From positions 124,001 to 188,000 of the forward strand of contig CAVSMD010000001.1 in assembly GCA_963728995.1 (NCBI GenBank): a stretch of DNA of 64,000 bases. Reading direction: 5' to 3'. The position numbers were made by a program, and so were the translations under genes. Below the pieces are notes generated by a model that was not told the DNA's origin, did not search any database, and saw only the letters and a program-made list of their open reading frames with translations. Every line of letters begins with the position of its first letter. The stretch's first letter is position 1. Origin of the DNA: FEN-1219 sp963728995. Its GTDB lineage: Bacteria > Pseudomonadota > Gammaproteobacteria > Steroidobacterales > Rariloculaceae. This document shows, piece after piece, positions 18,701 to 27,325 of the stretch.

Positions 18701-19469
18701 ATGAGCCGCATAACACTGAATCACGCTCGTGCAGGACTTGCCGGCGTGCTGGCGCTGCTGGCCTGCACCGCCTGCTCCTCCTCGCGCAACGACGCCGAGA
18801 CTCTGGCCGCCATCACGGAGCTCGAGACGGCGGTGGCCGCGGCCAAAGCCGAGGTGCAGCGGCTGAAGGATGTCGACGAGCTCGAGAACCTCGCCGGCGT
18901 TTACGGCCATTACGTCGACAAGTCGCGCCACGACGACGTGGCCGATCTGTTTGCGCCGGACGGTGTCGTCGAGATCCTCGGCCGCGGCGTGTTCATCGGC
19001 CAGGACCGCGTCCGCCAGTACATGCGCAACCTGACGCCCGGTAACGTCGGGCCCGCGCGACGGGTCGCTGTTCAACCACATGCACTTGCAGCCCGTCATC
19101 GACGTCGCGTCCGACGGCAAGACGGCGTACGTGCGGTCGCGGCTCTTCGTGATGTTCGGCATCATCAACGTCAACGCGCAATGGGGCGACGGCATCTACG
19201 AGAACGTCTTCGTGAAGCAGGACGGCATCTGGAAGCTCGACTACCTGCACGGTTACCAGACGTTCTACACGAACTACGAGGATGGCTGGGCGAAGAAGGC
19301 CTCCGCCATCTTCGCGCCGTACGATCGCCTGCCGCCGGATCGGCCGCAGTCCGTCCCGTATGACCCTTATCCCGCCGCTTTCGTGCCGCCGTTCCACTAC
19401 GTGAACCCGGTGTCCGGTCGCGCCGATCACTACGGCGATCCGACGTGGCACGACACGCAGGCGAAGTGA
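18701..19469 (+). CDS. SnoaL-like lipoprotein 3; one frameshift
   Basis: About 255 aa corrected. The signal peptide ends in the lipobox LACTAC, so this paralogue should be lipid-anchored, unlike the other two. A helical stretch (LETAVAAAKAEVQRLKDVDE) leads into the NTF2-like fold (NLAGVYGHYVDKSRHDDVAD, GVFIGQDRVRQYM, QDGIWKLDYLHGYQTF). It ends PFHYVNPVSGRADHYGD. An extra C near 19057 (GGCCCGCG) is the only break. It begins 10 nt after the second paralogue with GGAG ahead of the ATG. Confidence 0.72.
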
Positions 19470-19589
19470 CGACTACCGTGCGAGTGCCGTGCTTCGTCGC
19501 GCCGCGCGTCGCGCTCGAAGGATGCGCCGTCGCCCGCTTTCGGGCGGACTCGGTGTAGACTGACGGAAAAGAGTCCTCGGGGGGGATCC

Positions 19590-20227
19590 GTGGCCACAGA
19601 GCCTTCGCCGGATTGGCACGCGCCATCCGGCAAACGCCTTGCGCAGAGCGTGCTGATCGCGATCGTGGTCGCGGCGTCGTGCTCGTGGTCGCAGTGCTGC
19701 CGGCCGAATACGGCATCGACCCCACCGGCATCGGCGGCGCGCTCGGCCTCACCGAGCTCCGCCAGCCCGCGCGCACGCTTACGGTCAAGGACGTCATCGG
19801 CGGCAACGAGGACGTTCGCGAAGTCGAGATTCCCGATCCGGGCGAGCCCACGCCGCTGCCGAACCCGGCCGTGCATCAGGACGAGCCAGAGTCCGCGAAA
19901 ACCAAGACGATCACGTTGACGCTCGGCGTCGACCAGGAGACCGAGGTCAAAGCGATCCTGCGCGAGGCCAAGGTGCTCGTGTACGACTGGCACGTCGACG
20001 GCGGCATGGTGTACAGCGACTTCCATGGCCACGACCCGGCCACGAGCAGCGAAGCGTTCGTGCGTTACCGCGAGGATCAGGAGACCGCAGGCGGAAGCGG
20101 CTCGCTGGTGGCGCCCTTCGGCGGCGAGCACGGCTGGTACTGGCTGAACGTCACCAACAATCCCGTCACGATCACGTTGAGCCTGACCGGGTTCTTCGAC
20201 GACACCAAAGACTACGGAATTCACTAA
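19590..20227 (+). CDS. Transmembrane anchor protein; one frameshift
   Basis: About 212 aa corrected, starting at GTG 19590 behind GGGGGGGA. One membrane helix near residues 20-40 is interrupted by a missing G near 19680; restoring it gives VVLVVAVLPAEYGIDPTGIG, the hallmark of proteins annotated as transmembrane anchor proteins. The rest is periplasmic, with a conserved end VYDWHVDGGMVYSDFHGHDP and HGWYWLNVTNNPVTITL. Function is unknown; homologues often lie by transporters, and here a lactate permease gene follows by 18 nt. Confidence 0.7.
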
Positions 20228-20245
20228 GCGAGAGAGCCGATACTC

Positions 20246-21860
20246 ATGTGGCAACAGAACTACATGCCTCTGGCGGATAGCCTTGCCCTGTCGACGGTGG
20301 CGGCCGCCGTACCGATCTTCGTGCTGCTGCTGCTGATCGGCGTCATGCGCAAGCCCGCCTGGGTCGCCGCTCTCGCCGGCCTCGTCGCCGCCCTGTTCGT
20401 GGCGATCGGCGTCTACGGCATGCCGACCGGCCTCGCCGTGAGCTCGGCGACGAACGGCGCGGCGTTCGGTCTGCTGCCGATCGGCTGGATCGTCTACTGG
20501 GCCGTCGTGCTGTACCGGCTGACGCTCGAGACCGGCAATTTCGAGATCATCAAGGACTCGATCGGCGGGCTCACGGCGGATCGACGCCTGCAGGCCATGC
20601 TGATCGCGTTCGCTTTCGGCGCGTTCATCGAGGGCGCCGCAGGCTTCGGCACGCCGGTCGCCGTCGCGGCCGCGATGCTCACGGGCCTGGGCTTCTCGCC
20701 GTTCTTCGCCGCCGGCATCTGTCTGCTCGCGAACACAGCGCCCGTCGCGTTCGGCTCGATCGGCGTGCCCGTCGTCACGCTCGCCGGCATCACGGGAATC
20801 CCCGAGCTCGAGCTCAGCACCTGGGTCGGCCGCCTGTGCGCGCCGATCTCGCTGTTCATTCCGGCCTATCTGATTCTCGTCATGGGCGGATTCAAGGGGC
20901 TCAAGGGCGTGCTGCCGGCGGCCATCGTCTGCGGCGTCTGCTTCGCGTCGGTGCAGTTCCTGATCTCGAACTACATCGGCCCGCAGCTCGTCGACATCAT
21001 CGCCGCGCTCACGGCGATCATCGGCCTCGTCGTGCTGCTGAAGGTCTGGCATCCGACGGACGCGCTTCGTGCTGGAAGGCGAGCATCAGGCCGCCGATCG
21101 CGCCGAAGTCGCTACGGCTTCGGGCGCACGCTGCTCGCCTGGTCGCCGTACCTGTTCCTCGTGCTGTTCGTGCTGATCTGGGGCTATCCGCTGACGAAGA
21201 CCATGCTCGAGACGACGAACGTCGTGTTCGACTGGCCGGGCCTGCACAATCAGGTCATGCGCGTCGCGCCGATCGTCGCGGCGCCCTCGCCGTATGCCGC
21301 GCGCTTCACGTTCAACTGGCTGGCCGCCGCGGGCAGCGCCTGCGCGCTGGCGACGGTCGCCGCCGCGATCGTGCTGCGCGTGTCCGTCGGCGCCTACTTC
21401 GCGATTCTCGGCAAGGTGCTGAAGCAGCTCGCGTTCTCGTTGGCTCACGATCGCGATGGTGCTCGGCCTCGCGTACGTCATGAACTACAGCGGCGCCACG
21501 GTCACGCTCGGCGAAGCGTTCGCGAAGACCGGCGCGCTGTTCCCGTACTTCAGCGCGATGCTCGGCTGGCTCGGCGTGTTCCTGACCGGCAGCGACACCT
21601 CGTCGAACGCGCTGTTCGGCAACCTGCAGGTCGTGACGGCCAAGAGCCTGAATCTGAATCCGGCGATGATGGCGGCCTCGAACTCGGCCGGCGGCGTCAT
21701 GGGCAAGATGATCAGCCTCACGAGCCTCGCGGTCGCGGTCGCCGCCACCGGCATGGCGCGCTCGGAAGAAGGCAAGCTGTTCCGCTTCACCGTCAAGCAC
21801 AGCGTGTTCCTCGCGTCCGTGCTCGGCGTCCTCGCGACGATCTACGCGTACCTGACCTAG
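20246..21860 (+). CDS. L-lactate permease family transporter; three frameshifts
   Basis: About 537 aa corrected, with 12 or more membrane helices, close to the usual LldP/GlcA length (about 550). Typical motifs: FAFGAFIEGAAGFGTPVAVA, NTAPVAFGSIGVPVVTLAGI, NYSGATVTLGEAF, LTGSDTSSNALFG and LQVVTAKSLNL. These symporters take up lactate or glycolate with protons. The frame breaks near 21065 (extra T), near 21115 (a lost base, restoring the original frame) and near 21437 (extra G), after which the last 134 codons are in another frame. Helices at both ends match one protein, so it is reported whole. It probably forms a unit with the anchor-protein gene upstream. Confidence 0.82.
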
Positions 21861-21880
21861 CCGGGATCGCGCTCCGCGGC

Positions 21881-22221
21881 TCAGCGCGATTCGTTGAACG
21901 CGCGGTCGGCCTTGGCGGCGAGGTAGAAATCGCTCTCGGTCAGCCCGTCGATCTTGTGCGTCCAGATCTCGACGCCGCAGCGCCCCCAGCCGACGTGCAG
22001 GTCCGGATGATGGCCCTGCTCCTCGGCGATCGCGCCGACGCGGTTCGCGAACGCGAGCGCCGCGGCGAAGTCGCGGAACTCGTAGCTGCGCAGCAGGTGA
22101 CCCGCCTCGTTCAGGGCCCAACCCGCGTCGAGCTCGCGCGAGCAGCTGCTTGATCCTGCGGTGACGGCAGCGGCGGCACTCCGCCGCGGCACGGTATGCA
22201 TTGCTGGTCGGCCAAGCCCAT
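21881..22221 (-). CDS. phhB: Pterin-4a-carbinolamine dehydratase (PhhB/PCD); frame disrupted
   Basis: The core HLLRSYEFRDFAAALAFANR, EEQGHHPDLHVGWGRCGVEI and WTHKIDGLTESDFYLAAK is diagnostic of PCD, which recycles oxidised tetrahydrobiopterin for phenylalanine hydroxylase or serves in pterin chemistry. The usual N-terminus MGLADQQCIPCRGGVPPL is present but in a different frame, and a piece of the linker (IKQLL) is in the third frame. At least two indels between about 22135 and 22170 must be assumed. With them the gene is about 112 aa, the family's normal size. It converges on the lactate permease gene with 20 nt between stops. Confidence 0.8.
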
Positions 22222-22326
22222 CGCGCGTCCCTCCATGTGACCTACGGGTCATGATGCCGCAGCAGGCCGGCCTTCTCCAATCTCGCGGGCCGACCGCCAT
22301 TCCGGGGTACGTGTATTTACTGATTC

Positions 22327-22345
22327 AGCGCGTCACTGACGCGCT
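22327..22345. promoter_or_regulatory. 19-bp perfect palindrome upstream of hsp20
   Basis: Arms AGCGCGTCA and TGACGCGCT surround a single C, 49 nt before the Hsp20 start codon, just after the AT-rich stretch TGTATTTACTG. The length and symmetry suit a dimeric regulator's operator or a small leader hairpin. No sigma-32 promoter or CIRCE element was recognised. Confidence 0.4.
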
Positions 22346-22393
22346 CTAGCCTTGGAGGGCGGTCTTTCGCGTTCAACCTCGAGGAGTCCCGCC

Positions 22394-22948
22394 ATGGCCT
22401 CTGCCAAGAAAGCCAAGCCCAAGTCGACGGTCGGAAAGAGCACCCCTGCCGCCAAGCGCCAAGGTTCTGCCACAGCGGGCAAAGCCGCCGCTCCGGCGGC
22501 CGAGGAAACGGCGCCCGTCAGGCTGAACGATCTCGAGCGCGTCTTCGACAGCCTTCTGCACCGAACGTGGCGCAACCCCTTTCGCTTCGATTGGCCGCGA
22601 GTCGCGGAGCTGCAGGGACTGCTGCCACACACGCCCGCCATCGACGTCGTCGATCGCGAGAAGGAAGTCGTCGTGCGCGCACAGTTACCCGGGGTCAAGA
22701 AGGGCGACCTCGACGTGTCGATCGCGGATCGGATATTGACGATCAAGGGCTCCACTCGCACGGAAGAGAAGGAAGAGAAAGACAACTTCTTCCGGCAGGA
22801 AATTCGCACCGGCAGCTTCAGCAAGGCCGTTCAGCTACCGGCCGACGTCGATGCCGCCAAGGCGCAAGCGACGTTCAAAGACGGCGTGCTCGAGCTGCAG
22901 CTGCCGAAGCGGCGCGTCGTCAAGCAGCAGCAAGTGCCCGTGCGCTGA
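22394..22948 (+). CDS. Hsp20/alpha-crystallin small heat shock protein
   Basis: 184 aa from the ATG behind GAGGAG; an upstream in-frame start at 22352 lacks a ribosome site. A lysine/alanine-rich N-terminal tail of about 45 residues precedes the alpha-crystallin domain (about 90-180): HTPAIDVVDREKEVVVRAQL, PGVKKGDLDVSIADRILTIK, FKDGVLELQLPK. Such ATP-independent holdases keep unfolding proteins soluble for DnaK/DnaJ. It heads the stress island, with a cNMP-binding protein downstream and the CbpA-CbpM pair nearby. The final I-x-I/V motif is represented by QVPVR at best. Confidence 0.88.
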   Translation: MASAKKAKPKSTVGKSTPAAKRQGSATAGKAAAPAAEETAPVRLNDLERVFDSLLHRTWRNPFRFDWPRVAELQGLLPHTPAIDVVDREKEVVVRAQLPGVKKGDLDVSIADRILTIKGSTRTEEKEEKDNFFRQEIRTGSFSKAVQLPADVDAAKAQATFKDGVLELQLPKRRVVKQQQVPVR

Positions 22949-22991
22949 TTCGGCGGCGGCAACGCCGCGAGGTTCCATAGGGAGGATCGCA

Positions 22992-23465
22992 ATGGTGGAG
23001 AGTTCGATCGCCAGGCAATTGGGTGAGAGCAAGCTTCTGGCTGGGCTGGCGCCCGAGTTCCTCGAGTTTCTCGCTCAGCACGCGCACGCGCGTCGCTTGA
23101 AGGAAGGCGAGGTCGTGTTCCATTACGGGGAGCGAGCGCAGCACTTCTACCTCGTCACGCAGGGGCATGTCTCTGTCGAAGTCGCAGCGATCGAAGGGCC
23201 TTCGCTACAACTCCAGGACCTTGGCCCCGGCATGGTGCTCGGCTGGTCCTGGCTGATCGCCCCGCACCGTTGGAGCTTTCAGGCACGCGCCAAGAGCTCG
23301 GCCGAGATCATCGAGCTCGACGGCGAGGCGGTCCTACGCGAGTGCGAAGCGAACCCGAGGTTCGGCTATGAGCTCCTCAAGCGCTTCTCCGCGTTGATGT
23401 CCGAGCGGCTCCAGCATGCGCGTCAACGAATGCTCGACGAATGGCGGCCGGCCGGCTTCGCTTAG
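22992..23465 (+). CDS. Cyclic nucleotide-binding domain protein without HTH
   Basis: 157 aa from ATG behind GGAGG. The sequence is a single Crp-type cupin (about 15-135: KEGEVVFHYGERAQHFYLVT, GPGMVLGWSWLI) with a short helical tail and no DNA-binding helix-turn-helix. The phosphate-binding cassette region (GWSWLIAPHRWSFQARA) departs from the cAMP consensus, so the ligand is uncertain. It probably works as a ligand-sensing subunit rather than a transcription factor. It stands 43 nt after hsp20 on the same strand and likely shares its transcript. Confidence 0.8.
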   Translation: MVESSIARQLGESKLLAGLAPEFLEFLAQHAHARRLKEGEVVFHYGERAQHFYLVTQGHVSVEVAAIEGPSLQLQDLGPGMVLGWSWLIAPHRWSFQARAKSSAEIIELDGEAVLRECEANPRFGYELLKRFSALMSERLQHARQRMLDEWRPAGFA

Positions 23466-23507
23466 CGCACGCGAGCCGTCAAGTCCTCGAGCGAGCGAGG
23501 CCGCGCC

Positions 23508-23810
23508 TCACGGCAAGTCCCTGCCGCGCGCGCGGCGCAAACGCTCGATCTCCTCGAGCAGCTGGAGCGCCAGCGCGGCACCCGGCAGATTGACCTCGAA
23601 CTCGCGCTGCAATCGCACGACGCGCTGCACGCGCGTCACTGCCACGCCGGAGAAACGCCAATGCAAGGGATCGGGGCCGCTCGGCTCGACGATCCCCTCG
23701 GCCACGATCTCCACGACGAGCTCCTCGGGGACGGCGCAGACGGAGCACAGCTCCGTCAAAGTGAACTGCGCGGCTTCGTCGAGTAGCAGTGCGCTGACGC
23801 GATCGTTCAT
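23508..23810 (-). CDS. cbpM: CbpM-like chaperone modulator
   Basis: 100 aa with a MerR-like helical fold (FTLTELCSVCAVPEELVVEI, RVQRVVRLQREFEVNLPGAA, LQLLEEIERLR). CbpM binds the J-domain of CbpA and restrains its co-chaperone and DNA-binding activity. The start ATG overlaps the last bases of cbpA (ATGA), so the two are coupled in the order cbpA then cbpM, as in E. coli. Confidence 0.85.
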   Translation of the reverse strand: MNDRVSALLLDEAAQFTLTELCSVCAVPEELVVEIVAEGIVEPSGPDPLHWRFSGVAVTRVQRVVRLQREFEVNLPGAALALQLLEEIERLRRARGRDLP

Positions 23811-24736
23811 GTCGAGCCCTCCATCGCCTCGCGAGGATTCAACCGCATCGTCTCGGCCATCTTTCGATACAACGCTTCGTCGTCCGGCGTCGCGGCGGCC
23901 GGCGTGACGATCTTCAGGACGACGAGCTGATCGCCGGGCGGATTGCCGGGCAGACCGCGGCCCTTGAGCCGCAGCTGTCGGTCGGTCTGCGAGCCTTTCG
24001 GCACCTTCAGGTCGACGCGCCCACCGAGCGTCGGCACGCGAACGGTCTCACCGAGCGCGGCTTCCCACGGCGTAATCGGTAGATCGAGCCACACGTCGCG
24101 GCCTTCCGTGCGGAACCAGCGATGCGGCAGCAGCCGGACCTGCAGGAACAGGTCGCCCGGAGGTGCCCCGCCCGTGCCCGCCTGGCCCTGGGCCGCCACG
24201 CGAATCTGTTGGCCGTCGACCGCGCCCGGCGGAATCCTTACGTTCAACTGCTGCGTGAACGGTCGCGGCCGGCCCTCTCCGTCGGCACCGAGCCTCTGCA
24301 CCGACAGCCGCCGCTCGGTGCCGCGGTACGCCTCCTCGAGCGTCAGCTCGACCTCTGCCGCCGTGTCGAAGCCACGGCTCCGAAACGTCGCACGCCCGCC
24401 AAGACCGCCGAACAGATTCTCGAAGAAATCGCTGTGCGGGCCGGCGCCGACACCAGCGCCGGTGCCCGCGCCGCCCACGTCGAACTCCCAGCCCGGCGGC
24501 GGCCTGAACTCCTCGCCCGGGCGCCGCGTGCCGAGAGAGTCGTAAGCCGCGCGTTTCTCCGGATCGCGCAACACCTCGTAGGCTTCGCCGATCTCCTTGA
24601 AGCGCTCCTCCGCGTCCGGCTCCTTGCTGACGTCGGGGTGGTACTTGCGCGCGAGCCGGCGATAGGCGCGCTTGATGTCCTCGGCCGCCGCTTCGCGGTC
24701 GACACCCATGATCTTGTAGTAGTCCTTGTACTCCAC
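23807..24736 (-). CDS. cbpA: CbpA-type DnaJ co-chaperone
   Basis: 309 aa from GTG 24736, giving (M)EYKDYYKIMGV, the standard CbpA start; the longer frame from 24865 runs into the divergent gene. J-domain at residues 3-68 with HPD in KYHPDVSKEPDAEERFKEIG, then a Gly-rich linker, then the two substrate-binding domains (VELTLEEAYRGTERRL, VRIPPGAVDGQQIRVA, LKGRGLPGNPPGDQLV). The cysteine zinc finger of true DnaJ is absent, which sets it apart as CbpA/DnaJ class II. It stimulates DnaK. Divergent from the cardiolipin synthase gene. Confidence 0.9.
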   Translation of the reverse strand: MEYKDYYKIMGVDREAAAEDIKRAYRRLARKYHPDVSKEPDAEERFKEIGEAYEVLRDPEKRAAYDSLGTRRPGEEFRPPPGWEFDVGGAGTGAGVGAGPHSDFFENLFGGLGGRATFRSRGFDTAAEVELTLEEAYRGTERRLSVQRLGADGEGRPRPFTQQLNVRIPPGAVDGQQIRVAAQGQAGTGGAPPGDLFLQVRLLPHRWFRTEGRDVWLDLPITPWEAALGETVRVPTLGGRVDLKVPKGSQTDRQLRLKGRGLPGNPPGDQLVVLKIVTPAAATPDDEALYRKMAETMRLNPREAMEGST

Positions 24737-24744
24737 GTTGCCCC

Positions 24745-24754
24745 GCACTAGTGC
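24745..24754. promoter_or_regulatory. Palindrome between divergent cbpA and cls
   Basis: GCACTAGTGC, a perfect 10-bp palindrome, lies in the 54-nt gap between the two divergent starts. It is well placed for a shared operator, but its short length makes chance occurrence possible. Confidence 0.3.
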
Positions 24755-24790
24755 TGGCCCGCACCACATCGATATGTTACACAACGCGCC

Positions 24791-26194
24791 ATGCCGACGA
24801 GCCAGATCGTGCACATCGCGATTGCCACTCTGGGCTTTGCGGCAGCCGCGACGGCGGCCATCCACGCCCTACTTTACAAGCGCAGGCCCCAGTCGGCTTT
24901 CGGTTGGATCGCGGTATCTTTCACGCTGCCGTTCGCGGGCCCCCTGCTGTATTACCTGTTCGGCATCAATCGGGTCCGACTGCGGGCGCGCAAGCTGCTG
25001 CACCGACTGCCGGACCCGCCCTCGCCCACGGAGTTCGTGGGCATGCCACCGCCGGCCCTGGCGCCGCTCGCCCGCCTCGGCGAGGCTGTCACCGGCCGGC
25101 CGCTCACGGCCGGCAATCGCGTGGACGTCCTGTACGACGCCGCGATCACCTTCAACGCCATGATAGCGGCCATCGACGGCGCCCAGCGCTACGTGCATTT
25201 CGCCACCTATATCTTCGACAGCGGAGCGCTCGGCAAGCGTTTCGCGAGCGCGCTCGCCGGAGCGGCGGCGCGCGGCGTCGACGTGCGCGTGCTGCTCGAC
25301 GGCGTCGGCGCGCTGTATTCGTGGCCGCCGATCCGTGGCCTGTTGGCTGGCACCGGCGTGCAACTCGTTCGCTTCCTGCCACCGAGCTTCTGGCCGCCGT
25401 CGGTGAGCGTGAATCTGCGCAATCATCGCAAGAACCTCGTCGTCGACGGCGTCATCGCGTTCACGGGCGGCATCAACGTCCGCGATCGCTATCTCGAAGG
25501 GCCCGCAACCGCGCGCATCGTCGACCTGCATTGCCGCGTCGCGGGACCCGTGGTTCGGCAGCTCGAGACGATATTCCTGCGCGACTGGCAGTTCGCGACC
25601 GGGGCCGAGGCGCAGACCCCGGGCCCGCCGTCACCGCCGGTCGGTAGCACCTTGTGCCGGATCGTGACGGATGGCCCCGACGATGACCTCGACCGCCTCA
25701 CGGCCCTGTTCACCGGGGCGATCGGCCAGGCGCGCCGCCGCGTCGCGATCATGACGCCGTATTTCGTGCCGCCGCGCGAGCTCATGATGGCGTTGCAAGC
25801 GGCCGCCCTCGCCGGTATCGACGTGGCCGTGATCCTGCCGGAGAAGAACAATCTGCCCTACATCCATGCCGCAACGCGCCATCTACTGTGGGAGCTGCTC
25901 GAGCGCGGCGTGCACGTGTATTACCAGCCGCCGCCGTTCGCGCACAGCAAGCTGTTCTATGTCGATGATCACTACGCGCAACTCGGCTCCGCGAACTTCG
26001 ACGCGCGCAGCCTGCGCCTGAACTTCGAGATGAACCTCGAGATGTACGACCGCGCCGTCGTCACCGAGCTCGCAACCTACTTCGAGAGCGTCCGAGCCCA
26101 TTCCAAGGCCGTCACGCTCGCGGCCGTCGACCGGCGATCGTTCGGCACGCGACTGCTGGACGGCGCCGCATGGTTGTTCTCGCCTTATCTCTAA
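24791..26194 (+). CDS. cls: Cardiolipin synthase (phospholipase D family)
   Basis: 467 aa. Two N-terminal membrane helices (about 5-25 and 35-57) precede two phospholipase D domains. HKD motif one is in LRNHRKNLVVDGVIAFTGGI (about 217), motif two is FAHSKLFYVDDHYAQLGSAN (about 385). The enzyme joins two phosphatidylglycerols into cardiolipin and glycerol at the inner membrane. Cardiolipin rises in stationary phase and stress, which fits the neighbourhood. It ends tail to tail with a universal stress protein gene, their stops overlapping. Confidence 0.9.
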   Translation: MPTSQIVHIAIATLGFAAAATAAIHALLYKRRPQSAFGWIAVSFTLPFAGPLLYYLFGINRVRLRARKLLHRLPDPPSPTEFVGMPPPALAPLARLGEAVTGRPLTAGNRVDVLYDAAITFNAMIAAIDGAQRYVHFATYIFDSGALGKRFASALAGAAARGVDVRVLLDGVGALYSWPPIRGLLAGTGVQLVRFLPPSFWPPSVSVNLRNHRKNLVVDGVIAFTGGINVRDRYLEGPATARIVDLHCRVAGPVVRQLETIFLRDWQFATGAEAQTPGPPSPPVGSTLCRIVTDGPDDDLDRLTALFTGAIGQARRRVAIMTPYFVPPRELMMALQAAALAGIDVAVILPEKNNLPYIHAATRHLLWELLERGVHVYYQPPPFAHSKLFYVDDHYAQLGSANFDARSLRLNFEMNLEMYDRAVVTELATYFESVRAHSKAVTLAAVDRRSFGTRLLDGAAWLFSPYL

Positions 26195-27150
26195 GGCGGT
26201 CCGCCCGGGACCAGCAAAACATCGCATTCGGCGCCGGCGGCTACGGCTTCGGCCGTGCTGCCGAGCACCGCGGCCAACGCGCCGCGTCGTCGCGGCGCAC
26301 CGACCGCCACGAGCCGTGCGCCGTGGGCACCGACCGCGTCGATGATGACGTCCGCGGGCGCACCTTCCACGAGATCCGTCTCGTCCGAGCCGATACCGTA
26401 CTCCTCGACGAGCTCCGCCAGCGCACGCCGATGCAGCGCGGCGACGTTCTCGGCGCCGTAAAACACCCCCGGGGTCACCTCCACGGCCGAGGCGAGCTCG
26501 AAGGCCGCGGCGCCGGGATAGGCGTTGACCGCGCGCAGCGTGGCGCCAAAGGCGTGCGCAAACGTCCGGGCCGCGGCCAGCACGGCACGATCGAGGCCGT
26601 ACGGCTCCGCGTGCACATGCAAAGGATCGACGGCGGCGACGATCGTGCCGTACCCGTCGAACACCGGGTCCTTGACGAGCAGCAGGGGACACGGCACGTG
26701 GCGCATGAGCTGCCAGTCCGTGTCCGTCAGCCGGGTATGCAGCGGCGGCTGCTCGTGCACGCCCACCACGAGCAGGTCGGCCCGCCACTCGCGGACGGCC
26801 GCCAGAATCCCGTCGTGGACCGAAGCGCTCCACACGGTCCTGGTCGTGACGTTCGCGCCCCACTCGCGCATCGACCGCGCGAGTCGCTCGAGGTCCACCC
26901 GCGCCGCGTCGAGCAGCTGCTCGCTGCGCGCCGCCAGCGTCGCGTCGCCGCGCTCGCGCCCGGGGGCCACGCGCGCGTCGAAGATCGTGCTCACGAGTCG
27001 AATCTGCGCGCCGACGGTCTCCGCCAGCTGCCGCGCGTGGGTAGCGGCCAGCGGTAAGCCACGCTCCCACGGCTTGATCGCGACCACGATACGTTGGAGC
27101 TTCATTGCGAGCCCGTCTTGCTTTCCTGAAGGCGTGCCTGGCACCGCCAT
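26191..27150 (-). CDS. Universal stress protein, tandem UspA domains (A)
   Basis: 319 aa from ATG 27150, which has an excellent AGGAGG five bases upstream; an internal ATG at 27105 (MKLQRIVVAIKPW) is nearer the usual family start but lacks one. Two UspA folds of about 145 residues each. The first ends with DTDWQLMRHVPCPLLLVKD; the second ends with VLGSTAEAVAAGAECDVLLV. The first-domain signature is that of UspE-like proteins. The role is survival under energy or oxygen limitation, by an unclear mechanism. A CTTGTACTAGT element lies 66-76 nt upstream of the start. Confidence 0.85.
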   Translation of the reverse strand: MAVPGTPSGKQDGLAMKLQRIVVAIKPWERGLPLAATHARQLAETVGAQIRLVSTIFDARVAPGRERGDATLAARSEQLLDAARVDLERLARSMREWGANVTTRTVWSASVHDGILAAVREWRADLLVVGVHEQPPLHTRLTDTDWQLMRHVPCPLLLVKDPVFDGYGTIVAAVDPLHVHAEPYGLDRAVLAAARTFAHAFGATLRAVNAYPGAAAFELASAVEVTPGVFYGAENVAALHRRALAELVEEYGIGSDETDLVEGAPADVIIDAVGAHGARLVAVGAPRRRGALAAVLGSTAEAVAAGAECDVLLVPGGPP

Positions 27151-27215
27151 CTCGACCCTCCTGCTCTAGCTGGCCGACGAGGTCTCGATTCTCGGCGACC
27201 GCGTTGCAGCGCGGA

Positions 27216-27226
27216 ACTAGTACAAG
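27216..27226 (-). promoter_or_regulatory. CTTGTAC-type element upstream of universal stress protein gene
   Basis: On the gene's strand it reads CTTGTACTAGT, 66-76 nt before the start codon at 27150. The core CTTGTAC plus a following TA-rich step recurs ahead of two other stress genes in the window (56573-56582 and 59500-59509). It may be a binding site for a common regulator such as the FixJ-like protein. Confidence 0.35.
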
Positions 27227-27262
27227 CGCGTACACGCGTTGCGGCCCGCGAGACCGGGGAAT

Positions 27263-27304
27263 TTGACGCGGTGCGCTCGTATGTGCATTATTGTAGTAGT
27301 GCAC
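27263..27304 (+). promoter_or_regulatory. Promoter and operator of the GntR-ABC operon
   Basis: A TTGACG -35 box (27263-27268) is followed after 17 nt by CATTAT (27286-27291) as a -10. Overlapping the -10 is an inverted repeat with arms GTGCA (27283-27287) and TGCAC (27300-27304), 12 nt apart. An operator over the -10 just ahead of a GntR gene suggests autorepression. The start codon is at 27326. Confidence 0.45.
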
Positions 27305-27325
27305 TTAGGCGGCTGGCCGTTGCCG

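Noticed and set aside
18993..19451. A minus-strand 152-codon frame across the third SnoaL-like gene
   Set aside because: Shadow frame; the plus strand carries signal peptide, lipobox and NTF2-like motifs.
19430..21052. A 540-codon minus-strand frame under the anchor and lactate permease genes
   Set aside because: Composition typical of a shadow frame (DADQ, RRERGDDV strings); the plus strand has clear membrane-protein family motifs.
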